This document shows, piece after piece, positions 30,034-39,094 of a DNA stretch of 64,000 nt (positions within the stretch are counted from its first letter, which is position 1; each line of letters opens with the position of its first letter). Where the stretch lies: NCBI RefSeq assembly GCF_030269605.1, contig NZ_BSTQ01000007.1, positions 1 through 64,000 on the forward strand, in the 5' to 3' direction. The notes beneath the pieces were generated by a model. It did no database searches, had not been told where the DNA came from, and saw nothing but the letters and a program-made list of their open reading frames with translations. Position numbers and translations under genes: made by a program. The DNA is from Lentzea sp. NBRC 105346 (GTDB lineage Bacteria; Actinomycetota; Actinomycetes; Mycobacteriales; Pseudonocardiaceae).

Positions 30034-30909
30034 CGCCAGCAGGATCACACCCGCGAGCGCGATGCCGCCGAACACCCACAGCTCGGTGCTGGTCACCGAG
30101 CCACCGAACAGCAGGCTGCGCAGCCCCTCGGTGGAGAAGCGGAACGGCGTCCACGACCACAGCGCCGCGCGGTAGGCCGGGTTGAGCAGCTCCGGCACCT
30201 GGCCGGCGACCGCGGGCGCCATCAGGTAGAGCGGCGCCAGCAGTGCCATCGCACGGATGCCCAGGAGCTTGAACAACCCTGCCTGCACCAGCGCGAACGC
30301 CGTGGCGACCAGCAGCAGGAAGCCGATGACGCCCGCGTCGAGCGTCAGACCGCTGTCCCACCACGTGATCAGGCCGGCCACCGAGCCGACACTCAGGATC
30401 GCCGCCGTGACCGCGGAGATCGAGCGGTACCTGCGCTTGTCGAACACGGTGAACAGCACGCCCGCGACGAGCCCGCCGATCCACAGCAGGGCGCTCGCGG
30501 CGAGCGGCACCGTGCGTGCGGCGGCCGACACCGCCGGTGCCTCCACCTTCACCGGTACGCCCGCACCCTGGGCGACTCCGGTCAGAACCTGTTGCGCGAA
30601 CTGGGTTCCGGACGGGTTGACCTCAGCGGACAGCTTCACGGTGGCTCCGGCCGACGCGATCTCCAGGACGCCGTAGACCTCCTTGTCGTCCAGCAACCGC
30701 CGGGCGTCGTCGGAGCTCACGATCTTCCAGTCGATCTCACCGGTTGATGCGGCCTGGACTCTCTGGGCCACCTGCGGCGGTCCTACCAGAGCGAGCGGCA
30801 CATGGTCGGGATGCACGGTGGCCTGGACGCCGAACGTCAGCACGCCGAGCACGAACGCCACCACCGCGCCGACGACGGCGGTGATCAGCGCGGCACGTGG
30901 TGCGGTCAT
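29929..30909 (-). CDS. YhgE/ABC-2 permease-like membrane protein
   Basis: A 326-residue protein with an N-terminal transmembrane helix (LITAVVGAVVAFVLGVL), a large extracytoplasmic domain of about 120 residues, and five or six C-terminal helices. The layout matches YhgE/Pip-type ABC-2 permeases. The last 35 residues (GKKAQPDLADGVVDVG onwards) run antisense over yjbQ and look less constrained. No ATPase partner is adjacent, so the role is unclear. Confidence 0.78.
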   Translation of the reverse strand: MTAPRAALITAVVGAVVAFVLGVLTFGVQATVHPDHVPLALVGPPQVAQRVQAASTGEIDWKIVSSDDARRLLDDKEVYGVLEIASAGATVKLSAEVNPSGTQFAQQVLTGVAQGAGVPVKVEAPAVSAAARTVPLAASALLWIGGLVAGVLFTVFDKRRYRSISAVTAAILSVGSVAGLITWWDSGLTLDAGVIGFLLLVATAFALVQAGLFKLLGIRAMALLAPLYLMAPAVAGQVPELLNPAYRAALWSWTPFRFSTEGLRSLLFGGSVTSTELWVFGGIALAGVILLALPGKKAQPDLADGVVDVGVDQAHGLPRPQRQHTA

Positions 30910-31022
30910 GGCTTGTCTCCTCTACTTGTTCATCAGGTGTTGAAAAAGCTACGCCCGACACGCCGCTGAAGTCAACGCTGGATGAATTAAGACCTGTTAC
31001 ATCGAGCAGGTACGGTTTGCGC

Positions 31023-31976
31023 GTGACTTACCCAGGTGGCGGACAAGGCGGTTGGGGAGACCAGTCCGGCCAGTCCGGGTGGGGGCAGGGTGAATACGGT
31101 GACTACACCGACCGCTATCCCACGACCGGCGGCTTCCCCCAGCAGGGCTTCGGCGGCTCGTACGGCGGGCTCGGTGTGTTCTCGGGCGGCGACGAGCCCC
31201 CGAAGAAGGACAAGAAGAAGCTCTGGCTCGTGATCGGCGCCGTCGTTCTCGTGCTGCTCGTCGGTGGCGGCATCACGACGTTCCTGCTGCTCAACAACAA
31301 GTCCGAGGAACCACCGGTCGCACAGTCCACTTCGGAGACTCCGACGCCGACCTCCGCCACGCCGGAGGAGACCGAGACGTCCACCCCGCCGCCGAACGGC
31401 GACTGCAAGCCGCGCAAGGAAGGCATGACCTGCGTGGCCACGGCGCTGGGCTACAACTACGACGTCCCAAAGGGGTGGCAGGCGTCCGACGTGCGCTACC
31501 CGATCCCGAGCATGCCCGGCGCGACGATCACCGGTGTCGCCGAGTACGGCGCGTACAAGTGCGAAGGCAAGGAGTTCCACAAGGGCACCGACGGCGGTGT
31601 GCTGGTGGACAAGGGTGACATCAACAAGGTCGCGGCCGACCTGGCGAAGGCCGTCGCCACCGACTTCTACACGGGAGCCGCGAAACCCACCGTGACGGTC
31701 GGGGCGCCGAAGCCGGTGAAGTTCCCGCACAAGACCAAGGAAGGCAAGGACATCACGGTCGAGGGCGTCCAGGTCGACGCGACCGTGACCACGTCCGGCG
31801 ACAAGTGCCTGGCCTCCAAGGGAATCGTGAAGGTCCTGCTGCTGGTCGGCACGACCAAGTTCCACGCGTTCATCGTGAACGGTGACCTCGAGGGTGGCGG
31901 TGGCGGCAGCAACCCGCCGCTGCCCAAGGAGCCGGAGCTGCAGGAAATGATCAACTCGCTCACGCCGACGTCATGA
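31023..31976 (+). CDS. Hypothetical membrane protein with Gly/Tyr-rich N terminus
   Basis: A 317-residue protein starting at GTG 31023. The first 65 residues are Gly/Gln/Tyr-rich (TYPGGGQGGWGDQSGQSGWG), then PPKKDKKK, one transmembrane helix (LWLVIGAVVLVLLVGGGITT), a Thr/Pro/Glu-rich linker, and an extracytoplasmic domain with cysteines at GDCKPRKEGMTC and YKCEGK. The layout is common for actinobacterial envelope proteins of unknown role. It is coupled to the HAD gene (ATGA). Confidence 0.8.
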   Translation: MTYPGGGQGGWGDQSGQSGWGQGEYGDYTDRYPTTGGFPQQGFGGSYGGLGVFSGGDEPPKKDKKKLWLVIGAVVLVLLVGGGITTFLLLNNKSEEPPVAQSTSETPTPTSATPEETETSTPPPNGDCKPRKEGMTCVATALGYNYDVPKGWQASDVRYPIPSMPGATITGVAEYGAYKCEGKEFHKGTDGGVLVDKGDINKVAADLAKAVATDFYTGAAKPTVTVGAPKPVKFPHKTKEGKDITVEGVQVDATVTTSGDKCLASKGIVKVLLLVGTTKFHAFIVNGDLEGGGGGSNPPLPKEPELQEMINSLTPTS

Positions 31977-32656
31977 GAACCCTGGTCCTGTGGGACATCG
32001 ACCGCACGCTGGTCGATCTGTCCCGCATGGGCGGTGACTGGTACCGCGAGGCGTTGCGTGCGGTGACGGGCCTCGACCTGGTCCGGTTACCCGCGTTCGG
32101 CGGTCGCACCGAACGCGCCATCACGATGGAGATCCTGACGTCCCATGGCATCGAGCCCACCGAGGAAGTCGTGGGCTCGCTGCACAAGTCGCTGATCGAG
32201 ATCGCCACCCGTGAGTATCCCCAGGTGGCCGTGCACGGCCGGGCGTTGAGCGGTTCCGCGGAGGCGTTGTCCGCGCTGGCCTCGGTGTCCGGTGTGGTGC
32301 AGAGCGTCGTGACCGGCAACCTGGCGGAGATCGCCCGGCAGAAGCTGACGGCGTTCGACCTGCACACGTTCGTGGACTTCGAGATCGGCGGGTACGGCTC
32401 GCTCTCCGCGTTCCGGCCCGATCTCGTGACCGAGGCGCTGCGCCTCGCCACGGTGAAGCACGGCCGTGGCGCCGATTCCGTCGTCGTCATCGGCGACACC
32501 GAGCACGACGTGGAAGCCGCGCTGCACCACGGTTTCACCGCCGTCGCCGTCGCCACCGGCGGGTGCACGGCCGACCAGTTGCGGTCGGCCGGCGCCCACG
32601 TGGTCCTGGACGACCTCAGCGACACCGGCGCCGTGGTGCGCGCGGTGCTCCAGTGA
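31973..32656 (+). CDS. HAD superfamily hydrolase (phosphatase)
   Basis: A 227-residue HAD phosphatase. Motif I is LVLWDIDRTLVDLS (nucleophile Asp and acid/base Asp), motif II SVVTGN, and motif IV VVIGDTEHDVEAALHHG. The cap insertion follows motif I and is all-helical, as in the phosphoglycolate phosphatase group. ATG overlaps the previous stop as ATGA. The substrate is not evident. Confidence 0.9.
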   Translation: MRTLVLWDIDRTLVDLSRMGGDWYREALRAVTGLDLVRLPAFGGRTERAITMEILTSHGIEPTEEVVGSLHKSLIEIATREYPQVAVHGRALSGSAEALSALASVSGVVQSVVTGNLAEIARQKLTAFDLHTFVDFEIGGYGSLSAFRPDLVTEALRLATVKHGRGADSVVVIGDTEHDVEAALHHGFTAVAVATGGCTADQLRSAGAHVVLDDLSDTGAVVRAVLQ

Positions 32657-32738
32657 TCGCCTAGGCGGCCGGTCACTCGGTCGCCGGATGGATGCGAGCG
32701 CCGCACCGAGCCCATACTTCGGCCGGGGAGGTGGACTC

Positions 32739-33260
32739 GTGGCGAACATCCCGATGCGGCACCGAGCCAACCCGTTGTTCATCCTGGTCGGCCTGGTGCT
32801 GATCCTGGGCGGCATCGCGCTGACGGTCTACGGCGTCGCGTACATCTTCCGGATCATGAGCGGGTTCGACCCGTTCCGCGGAGACGGTCCGCCAGACCGG
32901 ACCGCCGACGGCGCGACCATGGCGTTCTGGGGGATCATCGTCTTAACCATCGGCCGCTACTTCTGGCGTGGTGCCCGCAGGCGCGGCGCGCGCGACCGGT
33001 TCGGCCGCCTGCTGATCATCAGCGGTTACGCGGTGCTCGGCGTCGCGCTCGACCGTGGTGTGCACGCCGCGGTCGGCCTGTGGCACACCAGCTCCGCACA
33101 GTCCGCGCAGTCGGCCGCACTGAACGCCGTGATCACGTTCGCGATCTGGGCCGTCCCCGCGGCGATACTCGCGGGGATCGGCCTCAGACTCGCCAAGGAG
33201 GAAGCGCTCGCCCAGGCCGGCGTGACCGCCCGCACCTGGGAGAAACGGGTCGAGGGCTGA
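32739..33260 (+). CDS. Hypothetical membrane protein, four spans
   Basis: A 173-residue protein starting at GTG 32739, seven bases after GGGGAGG. Hydrophobic segments are NPLFILVGLVLILGGIALTV, MAFWGIIVLTIGRYF, LLIISGYAVLGVALDRGV and ALNAVITFAIWAVPAAILAG. Basic loops RGARRRGARDR lie between. No family is recognised. It converges on proS with the two stop codons two bases apart. Confidence 0.75.
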   Translation: MANIPMRHRANPLFILVGLVLILGGIALTVYGVAYIFRIMSGFDPFRGDGPPDRTADGATMAFWGIIVLTIGRYFWRGARRRGARDRFGRLLIISGYAVLGVALDRGVHAAVGLWHTSSAQSAQSAALNAVITFAIWAVPAAILAGIGLRLAKEEALAQAGVTARTWEKRVEG

Positions 33261-33269
33261 TTCAGCCCT
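33253..33269. terminator. Palindrome spanning two convergent stop codons
   Basis: AGGGCTGA and TCAGCCCT form an 8-bp perfect inverted repeat (33253-33260, 33262-33269) that contains the stop codons of both the plus-strand membrane gene and the minus-strand proS. It could serve as a very compact hairpin terminator, though it leaves no loop. Confidence 0.35.
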
Positions 33270-35007
33270 TGACCAGCTCCACGAGGTGCTGCACGACGGA
33301 CTCGACGGCCACCTCGACCCGTTCGCCGGACTTGCGGTCCTTGACCTCGACCACGCCGTTCGCCAGCCCGCGGCCCACGACGACGATCGTGGGCACACCG
33401 ATCAGCTCGGCGTCCGCGAACTTCACGCCGGGGCTGGCCTTGCGGTCGTCCAGCAGCACCCGCACGCCGGCCGCGTCGAGCTCGGCCGCGAGCTTCTCGC
33501 CGCCCGCAGTCAGCGTCTCGTCCTTGCCGGCGATGACGACATGCACGTCCGCGGGCGCCACGGCACGGGGCCAGATGAGGCCGCGGTCGTCGTGCGACTG
33601 CTCGGCGATCGCGGCCACCAGCCGGGACACGCCGATGCCGTAGGAACCCATGGTGATGCGGACCGGCTTCGAGTCCGGGCCGAGCGCGTCGAGCGCGAAC
33701 GCGTCGGCGTACTTGCGGCCCAGCTGGAAGATGTGGCCGATCTCGATGCCGCGCGCGGCCTTCAGGACACCCTTGCCGTCCGGCGACGGGTCGCCCTCGC
33801 GCACGTCGGCGACGTCGATGACGCCGTCGGGCGTGAAGTCGCGGCCGGCGACGAGGTCGACGACGTGGTGGTCGGCCTTGTCCGCGCCGGTGACCCACGC
33901 GGTGCCGGTCACGATGCGCGGGTCGGCGAGGTAGGTGACGCCGTTCGCCTGCAGCGAAGCCGGGCCGATGTAGCCCTTGACCAGGAACGAGTTGCGGGCG
34001 AAGTCGACGTCCTCGAGCATCGCGACCTCAGCCGGTTCGAGCGCGGCCTCCAGGCGCTTGAAGTCGACCTCGCGGTCGCCGGGCAGCGCGATGGCCAGCA
34101 GCTGCCAGTCCTTCTCGCCGGGCTTGCGGGTCTTGACGAGGACGTTCTTCAACGTGTCGGCCGCGGTGAAGGTGCGGTCGGTGTTGGCGTTGAGGAAGTC
34201 GACCAGGGTTTCGATGGTGGGCGTGTTCGGCGTGTGGTGGACCTGCGCCTCGGGCTTGCCCTCGATGTCCTGGGCTTCCGGCACGGGCGTGCGCACGGCC
34301 TCGACGTTCGCCGCGTACCCGGACTCGGTGCTGCGGACGAACGTGTCCTCACCGGTCTCGGCGACGGCGAGGAACTCCTCCGATGCCGACCCGCCCATCG
34401 CTCCGGACGTGGCGGAGACGATCACGTACTCCATGCCGAGCCGGTCGAAGATCCGGATGTAGGCGTCGCGGTGATCCTGGTAGGACTTGCTGAGCCCCTC
34501 GTCGGTGAGGTCGAACGAGTACGAGTCCTTCATCAGGAACTCGCGCCCGCGCAGAATGCCCGCGCGGGGCCGCGCCTCATCGCGGTACTTGGTCTGGATC
34601 TGGTACAGCGTGACCGGGTAGTCCTTGTACGAGCTGTACTCGCCCTTCACGACGAGCGTGAACAGCTCCTCGTGCGTCGGGCCCAGCAGGTAGTCGGCGC
34701 CCTTGCGGTCCTTGAGGCGGAAGATGTTGGGGCCGTACTCCTCCCACCGGTTCGTCGCCTCGTAGGGCTCCTTCGGCAGCAGCGCGGGGAACTGGATCTC
34801 CTGCGCGCCGAAGGCGTCCATCTCCTCGCGGACGACGGTCTCGATGTTGCGCAGGACCTTGAGCCCCAACGGCAGCCAGGAGTAACCGCCCGGTGCGACG
34901 CGTCGGACGTAGCCGGCGCGGACCAGCAGCTTGTGGCTGGGTACCTCGGCGTCGGCCGGGTCCTCACGCAGGGTTCGCAGGAACAGCGACGACATCCTGG
35001 TGATCAC
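33262..35007 (-). CDS. proS: Prolyl-tRNA synthetase
   Basis: A 581-residue bacterial-type class II ProRS. The N-terminal aminoacylation core has [27 protein letters not shown] and [17 protein letters not shown] (motifs 1-2). The INS editing domain spans about residues 220-400. Motif 3 is [17 protein letters not shown], followed by the anticodon-binding domain [13 protein letters not shown]. Length and domain order are normal. Start ATG at 35007; an internal ATG at 34995 ([11 protein letters not shown]) is possible. Confidence 0.97.
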   Translation of the reverse strand: MITRMSSLFLRTLREDPADAEVPSHKLLVRAGYVRRVAPGGYSWLPLGLKVLRNIETVVREEMDAFGAQEIQFPALLPKEPYEATNRWEEYGPNIFRLKDRKGADYLLGPTHEELFTLVVKGEYSSYKDYPVTLYQIQTKYRDEARPRAGILRGREFLMKDSYSFDLTDEGLSKSYQDHRDAYIRIFDRLGMEYVIVSATSGAMGGSASEEFLAVAETGEDTFVRSTESGYAANVEAVRTPVPEAQDIEGKPEAQVHHTPNTPTIETLVDFLNANTDRTFTAADTLKNVLVKTRKPGEKDWQLLAIALPGDREVDFKRLEAALEPAEVAMLEDVDFARNSFLVKGYIGPASLQANGVTYLADPRIVTGTAWVTGADKADHHVVDLVAGRDFTPDGVIDVADVREGDPSPDGKGVLKAARGIEIGHIFQLGRKYADAFALDALGPDSKPVRITMGSYGIGVSRLVAAIAEQSHDDRGLIWPRAVAPADVHVVIAGKDETLTAGGEKLAAELDAAGVRVLLDDRKASPGVKFADAELIGVPTIVVVGRGLANGVVEVKDRKSGERVEVAVESVVQHLVELVKG

Positions 35008-35131
35008 GGTGAGTGCTCCTCGTTCACGGGCTGTTGGAGCAGCCTACTGGTTCCGCTCGGGGCGAACGTCCGGGCGTGCTCCGCTGTGCTCTCGTCAGAA
35101 ATTGTCAGACCCCCTGAGTAGCGTCCCGACC

Positions 35132-35488
35132 ATGCCTCTCACCATCGGAATGATCACGATCGACACGACCGACACCCGCAAGCTCGCCGACTTCTGGACG
35201 GCCGCGCTGCGCACGTCGGTGGCCCGGGATTACGAGGGGGAGTACCTCATCCTCGAGCCCACGGCGAAGGGCGCGGTGCAGGTCGCCATCCAGCGCGTGC
35301 CGGACCCGGTGCCCGGCAAGAACCGGCTGCACCTCGACCTGCTCGCGGAGGACCGCGAGGCCGAGGTCGCGCGGCTGCTCGAGTTAGGCGCGACCGAGGT
35401 CGCCACCCACACCATGGGCGACTTCACCTGGAACGTGCTCGCCGACCCGGACGGCAACCAGTTCTGCATCGCGGCGGCGGAGTCGTAG
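35132..35488 (+). CDS. VOC (glyoxalase/bleomycin resistance) family protein
   Basis: A 118-residue single VOC module. The fold begins with IGMITIDTTDTRKLADFWTA and has the metal-site strand NRLHLDLLAEDREAEVARLL and the final DPDGNQFCIA. In enzymes of this fold two such modules form a metal-binding cup; here a homodimer is expected. Reaction unknown. ATG 35132 is the only start near the homology. Confidence 0.88.
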   Translation: MPLTIGMITIDTTDTRKLADFWTAALRTSVARDYEGEYLILEPTAKGAVQVAIQRVPDPVPGKNRLHLDLLAEDREAEVARLLELGATEVATHTMGDFTWNVLADPDGNQFCIAAAES

Positions 35489-35977
35489 ACCGCGGCTCTT
35501 CACCGACACCGCGCCCGGCGCCCACGCGCGCCGGGCACTCCCAAAGCCGGCCTCGCCAACCCACCGCCGAACCCGACCCAGCTCGCCCCAAGGCCGGCAT
35601 GACGTCCCCGGACTCAACCCTGCGCGACCGCAGCCCGCCATCGATTCCCACAACCCACCGCCCCGACCAACCCCCTACTACCCGACACCCGCCCACATTC
35701 CAGACCGGCATCAAGCCCCCAGAGGCCTACCGGCGCACCTGTAGCCCACCGGCAACTCGCCCACTGTCACCGCCAACCCCGTCAACTCCCCCACCGCCGA
35801 CTCCCCACCGCCGACTCCCCATCGTCACCGCCAACCCGTCAACTCCCCCACCGTCACCGCCAACCCCGCCATCCGACCAACACCCGACGCGCGGCCCGGG
35901 AAGCGGCATCAAGGCCCAGAAGCAACCCTCCCAGCCGCCGTCCGCGATCAGCCCCCGAACACCGACCCCACCCGCCA
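35489..35977. repeat. Non-coding, C-rich degenerate repeat region
   Basis: This 489-base stretch is nearly devoid of G-rich coding signal on the plus strand. It contains a 30-31 base unit, GTCACCGCCAACCC then (C)GTCAACTCCCCCACCG, at 35766-35796 and 35824-35853, a third partial copy, and CCGACTCCCCA twice in between. Open frames across it are Pro/Thr-rich shadows with no domain. Confidence 0.55.
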
Positions 35978-36949
35978 TCAACCCGAAGACACCGGCAACC
36001 CGTAGTCCGACCAGTACCCGACCACGCGGTACCCGGCCCGCTCGTAAACCCCAAGCGCCGGCGTCGAGTTGGCGGAGTCGACCGACAACGCGGCCCGCTC
36101 GAACCCCGCATCCCTGCCCGCGGCCAGCGCACAGCTCAGGAGTGCCCCTGCCACTCCCCGACCGCGGTACGGGCGCAGCGTGCCCACGTCGGCGACCCAC
36201 AACTCACGCACGCCGGAGGCGGCGTACTCGGCCTCGCTGTGCTGGCACAGCACGAAGCCGACGACGGCGCCACTGTCCTTGTCGACCATCAGGAAGGAGG
36301 TGCCCGCCACGAACGATTTCATGCCCGTGTAACGCTCCGCCCAGACCTCCGGGCTCGCGGCGGTGGTACCCCAGTGATCGGCGAAGGCGTCGTTGCGCGC
36401 GAGGCGAACCTCTTCGTCGCGGTCACGGGTGTACGGCACGATCGCGAGCCCCGCGTCGACCGGCTGCACAGGCACCGGCGCGTCGAGCGACACCTGCATG
36501 TCGTAGAACCGTCGGTCGTCGGTGAAGCCGAGTGCGGTCGCCAGTGCGCGGTGCCCCTCGTTCTTCTCCCTGACCAGCATCTGCACGACCAGCGGCAGAT
36601 CTGCGTAGAACGAACGGTGCACGACGCGTGCGCAGGCGATGAGGCGCTGGACGAGTTCACCGCCGATACCGGTGCGGCGGTGACTCGGCCGGACGGCGCC
36701 TTCGAGGTGGCAGCGGTGCACATCCACGGCGTTGCCCCGGACGCGAACCAGGCCGTACCCGACGAGTTCGTCACCGTCGAGTACTCCGAGTGAGCCCTCG
36801 GGAAAGTCGAGGTCGGAGTCGGCGAACTCGAAGGCGACGTCGTCCTCGGACACGATGTGGCCGGTGCGGTCCACAGCCTCGACGGCTGCGCGCAACGCGG
36901 TGACTGCCGGGATGTCCGCCTTCGAGAGCGGGCGCCAGGTGAGTTCCAC
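35978..36949 (-). CDS. Tandem GNAT acetyltransferase
   Basis: A 323-residue protein with two GNAT folds. The C-terminal one is intact (LWVADVGTLRPYRGRGVAGA for motif A, STPALGVYERAGYRVVGY for motif B). The N-terminal one has VRPSHRRTGIGGELVQRLI. The arrangement resembles MshD-like enzymes, but it is not close enough to call mycothiol synthase. GTG 36949 is chosen since upstream codons are non-homologous. Divergent from the methyltransferase gene by 53 bases. Confidence 0.85.
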   Translation of the reverse strand: MELTWRPLSKADIPAVTALRAAVEAVDRTGHIVSEDDVAFEFADSDLDFPEGSLGVLDGDELVGYGLVRVRGNAVDVHRCHLEGAVRPSHRRTGIGGELVQRLIACARVVHRSFYADLPLVVQMLVREKNEGHRALATALGFTDDRRFYDMQVSLDAPVPVQPVDAGLAIVPYTRDRDEEVRLARNDAFADHWGTTAASPEVWAERYTGMKSFVAGTSFLMVDKDSGAVVGFVLCQHSEAEYAASGVRELWVADVGTLRPYRGRGVAGALLSCALAAGRDAGFERAALSVDSANSTPALGVYERAGYRVVGYWSDYGLPVSSG

Positions 36950-37002
36950 GCTCGTCGAAGCTACGCGCCGTAATTGCGTGGCTCGACCGAATAAGCACGG
37001 GC

Positions 37003-37767
37003 ATGATCCACGCGATGACAAAACTGACGCCCTTGCACGAGGACCTGACGTTCCACGGACCGCTGTCCGAGGAACGGGCCGCCCGGCTCATCCGGTCACT
37101 CGGCTCGTTGAAGGACGCCCACGTCGTCGATGTCGGCTGCGGGTGGGCGGAACTGCTGCTGCGCATCCTCGAGGCCGATCCGTCGGCGACGGGTCACGGC
37201 GTCGACCGGGATGCGGAGGCGATCGCGCACGGCCGCGAGAACGCACGCGCTCGTGGGCTGGCGGACCGCGTCGAGCTCGAGGTCGCGGACGTGGCGGCGT
37301 GGTCGGGCGGGCCGGCGGATGTGCTGATCGTCAACGGCGCTTCGCAGGTCTGGGGCGGTGCGGAGACCGAGCACACGGCGAACGCCCTGCGCGCGGGGCG
37401 CGCGCTGTTGCGGCCCGGTGGCCGGTTGCTGCTCGGCGAGGGGTTCTGGGAGCGCGAGCCGACGGACGAGCAGCTCGCCGCCATGCCCATTCCCAGGGAC
37501 CAGTACCGGGACCTGCCCGGCCTGGTCGACCTGGCGATGGCGCACGGGTACCGGCTGCTGTCCCTGTCGCAGGCGAGCCTGGACGAGTGGGACGAGTTCG
37601 AGTCCCAGCACTCGCTGGCTTGGGAGCACTGGCTGCTCGCCAACCCGGACTCGCCGGAGGCGGACAAGATCCGCGCGAAGGCCGACACGTTCCGCGGTTA
37701 CCGGCTGCGTGGGTGGCGCGGCACGCTCGGTATGGCGTACCTGACGCTGGTGGTGAGTCACACCTGA
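37003..37767 (+). CDS. Class I SAM-dependent methyltransferase
   Basis: A 254-residue protein with the SAM-binding motif HVVDVGCGWAELLLRIL, acidic HGVDRDAEAI and VLIVNGASQVWGG for motif post I. The C-terminal region (QYRDLPGLVDLAMAHGYRLL) is typical of the Methyltransf_25-like group. ATG 37003 is taken; ATG 37015 is equally possible. Substrate unknown. Confidence 0.87.
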   Translation: MIHAMTKLTPLHEDLTFHGPLSEERAARLIRSLGSLKDAHVVDVGCGWAELLLRILEADPSATGHGVDRDAEAIAHGRENARARGLADRVELEVADVAAWSGGPADVLIVNGASQVWGGAETEHTANALRAGRALLRPGGRLLLGEGFWEREPTDEQLAAMPIPRDQYRDLPGLVDLAMAHGYRLLSLSQASLDEWDEFESQHSLAWEHWLLANPDSPEADKIRAKADTFRGYRLRGWRGTLGMAYLTLVVSHT

Positions 37768-37813
37768 CGCCGCCATCTCGTCACCACTGCGGAGAGCAGA
37801 GAGGTGAACCGAG

Positions 37814-38176
37814 ATGAATGTGGCGTTGTGGATCTGCCAGGGCGTGCTGGCGGCGGTCTTCCTGCTGTCCGGCACGCTGAAGTCCACCCAGTCGAAGGAA
37901 CGGATGATCGCGACCGGCCAGACCGGCGTGGTGTTCTTCCCGCTCGGGGTGATCCGGGTGGTCGCCGCGCTGGAGCTCGCGGGTGCGCTGGGCCTGGTCC
38001 TGCCCGTGCTCACCGACACCGCCCCGGTGCTCACACCCGCGGCGGCGATGGGGCTTGCCATCGTGATGGTGGGTGCCGCGATCAGCCACAGCCGGTTGAA
38101 GGAGCCGAAGGCGGTGGCGGCGAACGTCGTGCTGTTCGCGCTGTGCGTTTTCGTGGTGGTCGGCCGACTGGCCTAA
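37814..38176 (+). CDS. DoxX family membrane protein
   Basis: A 120-residue DoxX-like protein with four helices: WICQGVLAAVFLLSGTLK, LGVIRVVAALELAGALGLVL, AAAMGLAIVMVGAAISHSR and VLFALCVFVVVGRLA. The motif SGTLKSTQSKERM is the usual start of the second segment. A GAGAGGTGAACCGAG precedes the ATG, giving a clear ribosome-binding site. Function in redox or quinone-related chemistry is speculative. Confidence 0.88.
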   Translation: MNVALWICQGVLAAVFLLSGTLKSTQSKERMIATGQTGVVFFPLGVIRVVAALELAGALGLVLPVLTDTAPVLTPAAAMGLAIVMVGAAISHSRLKEPKAVAANVVLFALCVFVVVGRLA

Positions 38177-38187
38177 ACTCCCGCTCC

Positions 38188-38916
38188 GTGCTGGTGCTGC
38201 TTCCCCCGTCGGAGACCAAGGCGATCGGCGGCGACCAGTCGCCGCTGGACCTGGACCGGCTGTCGTTCCCCGAGCTGAACCCGACGCGGGACAAGCTGGT
38301 GACCGCGCTCGTCGAGCTCGCGCGCGACGAGGCCGCCAGCATCAAGGCGCTGGAGATCTCCGCGAAGCAGACCGACGAGGTCCGGCGCAACGCCGAGCTG
38401 CGCACGTCGCCGGCGCTGCCCGCGCTCGCCCGCTACACCGGCGTGCTGTACGACGCGCTGGGCTTCGCCACCCTCACCGCGGCGGAACGTGCTCGCGCAC
38501 AACAGAAACTCGCGGTGGCGTCGGCGTTGTTCGGCGTCGTGCGCGGCGCCGACCCGATCCCGGCCTACCGGCTGTCGGGCGGGAACACGTTGCCCGCCTT
38601 GGGATCGCTGCGCACGCTGTGGAAGCCCGTGCTGGAACCTGTTCTGGCGCAACGGGAGGACTTCGTCGTCGACCTGCGGTCCGGCGCGTACGCGAACCTC
38701 GCGAAGGTGCCGGGCGCGGCGCAGGTCCGCGTGCTCACCGAGGACGGCAAGGTCATCAGCCACTTCAACAAGGCGCACAAGGGCCTGCTCGCCAGGGCGA
38801 TCGCGACCTCGCGCGCCGAGCCGGGCGACCTGAAGGGCCTGGTCAAGCTCGCGCAGAAGGCGGGCATCGACCTGCGGGCGACCGGGCCGCACGCGGCGGA
38901 TCTGATCGTCCATTAA
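38188..38916 (+). CDS. yaaA: Peroxide stress protein YaaA (UPF0246)
   Basis: A 242-residue YaaA-like protein; the E. coli member limits intracellular iron and DNA damage under peroxide. The family start LVLLPPSETKAIGGD and the core ARYTGVLYDALGFATL, LFGVVRGADPIPAYRLSGG and NKAHKGLLAR are visible. GTG 38188 follows the DoxX stop by 11 bases, so the two are probably co-transcribed. Confidence 0.9.
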   Translation: MLVLLPPSETKAIGGDQSPLDLDRLSFPELNPTRDKLVTALVELARDEAASIKALEISAKQTDEVRRNAELRTSPALPALARYTGVLYDALGFATLTAAERARAQQKLAVASALFGVVRGADPIPAYRLSGGNTLPALGSLRTLWKPVLEPVLAQREDFVVDLRSGAYANLAKVPGAAQVRVLTEDGKVISHFNKAHKGLLARAIATSRAEPGDLKGLVKLAQKAGIDLRATGPHAADLIVH

Positions 38917-38988
38917 TTCGGTTGCGGCCTGGAGATCACGACCGGCAAGCTGTGCGCAGAAGCGTGATGGGAACTGAGGAGGTGCGAC

Positions 38989-39045
38989 ATGTCTACGCCT
39001 GTCATGGACGTGGCACCGACCCGTCCACACGCCCCTGGCGCGTAG
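38989..39045 (+). CDS. 18-codon leader peptide ORF upstream of the RIO kinase
   Basis: ATG 38989 opens an 18-codon frame, MSTPVMDVAPTRPHAPGA, ending in TAG at 39043-39045. The ribosome-binding site GAGGAGGTGCGAC is near ideal, which is unusual for a chance frame. It ends 11 bases before the first arm of a hairpin (39056-39062 with 39088-39094) that brackets the RIO-kinase ribosome-binding site. A regulatory leader is inferred; no biochemical evidence is implied. Confidence 0.5.
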   Translation: MSTPVMDVAPTRPHAPGA

Positions 39046-39055
39046 CAACGCAGCA

Positions 39056-39094
39056 GGTGGGGCGTTCACTCTTCAGCTCTTAGGAGACCCCACC
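39056..39094 (+). promoter_or_regulatory. Hairpin bracketing the RIO kinase ribosome-binding site
   Basis: GGTGGGG (39056-39062) pairs with CCCCACC (39088-39094). The second arm abuts the GTG start at 39095, and the loop holds the SD sequence TAGGAG. Translation of the 18-codon ORF just upstream would place a ribosome over the first arm. Translational control is inferred. Confidence 0.5.

Noticed and set aside
35599-36525. A Pro/Thr-rich plus-strand frame
   Set aside because: It overlaps the tandem-GNAT gene antisense and the C-rich repeat region; composition is that of spacer DNA.
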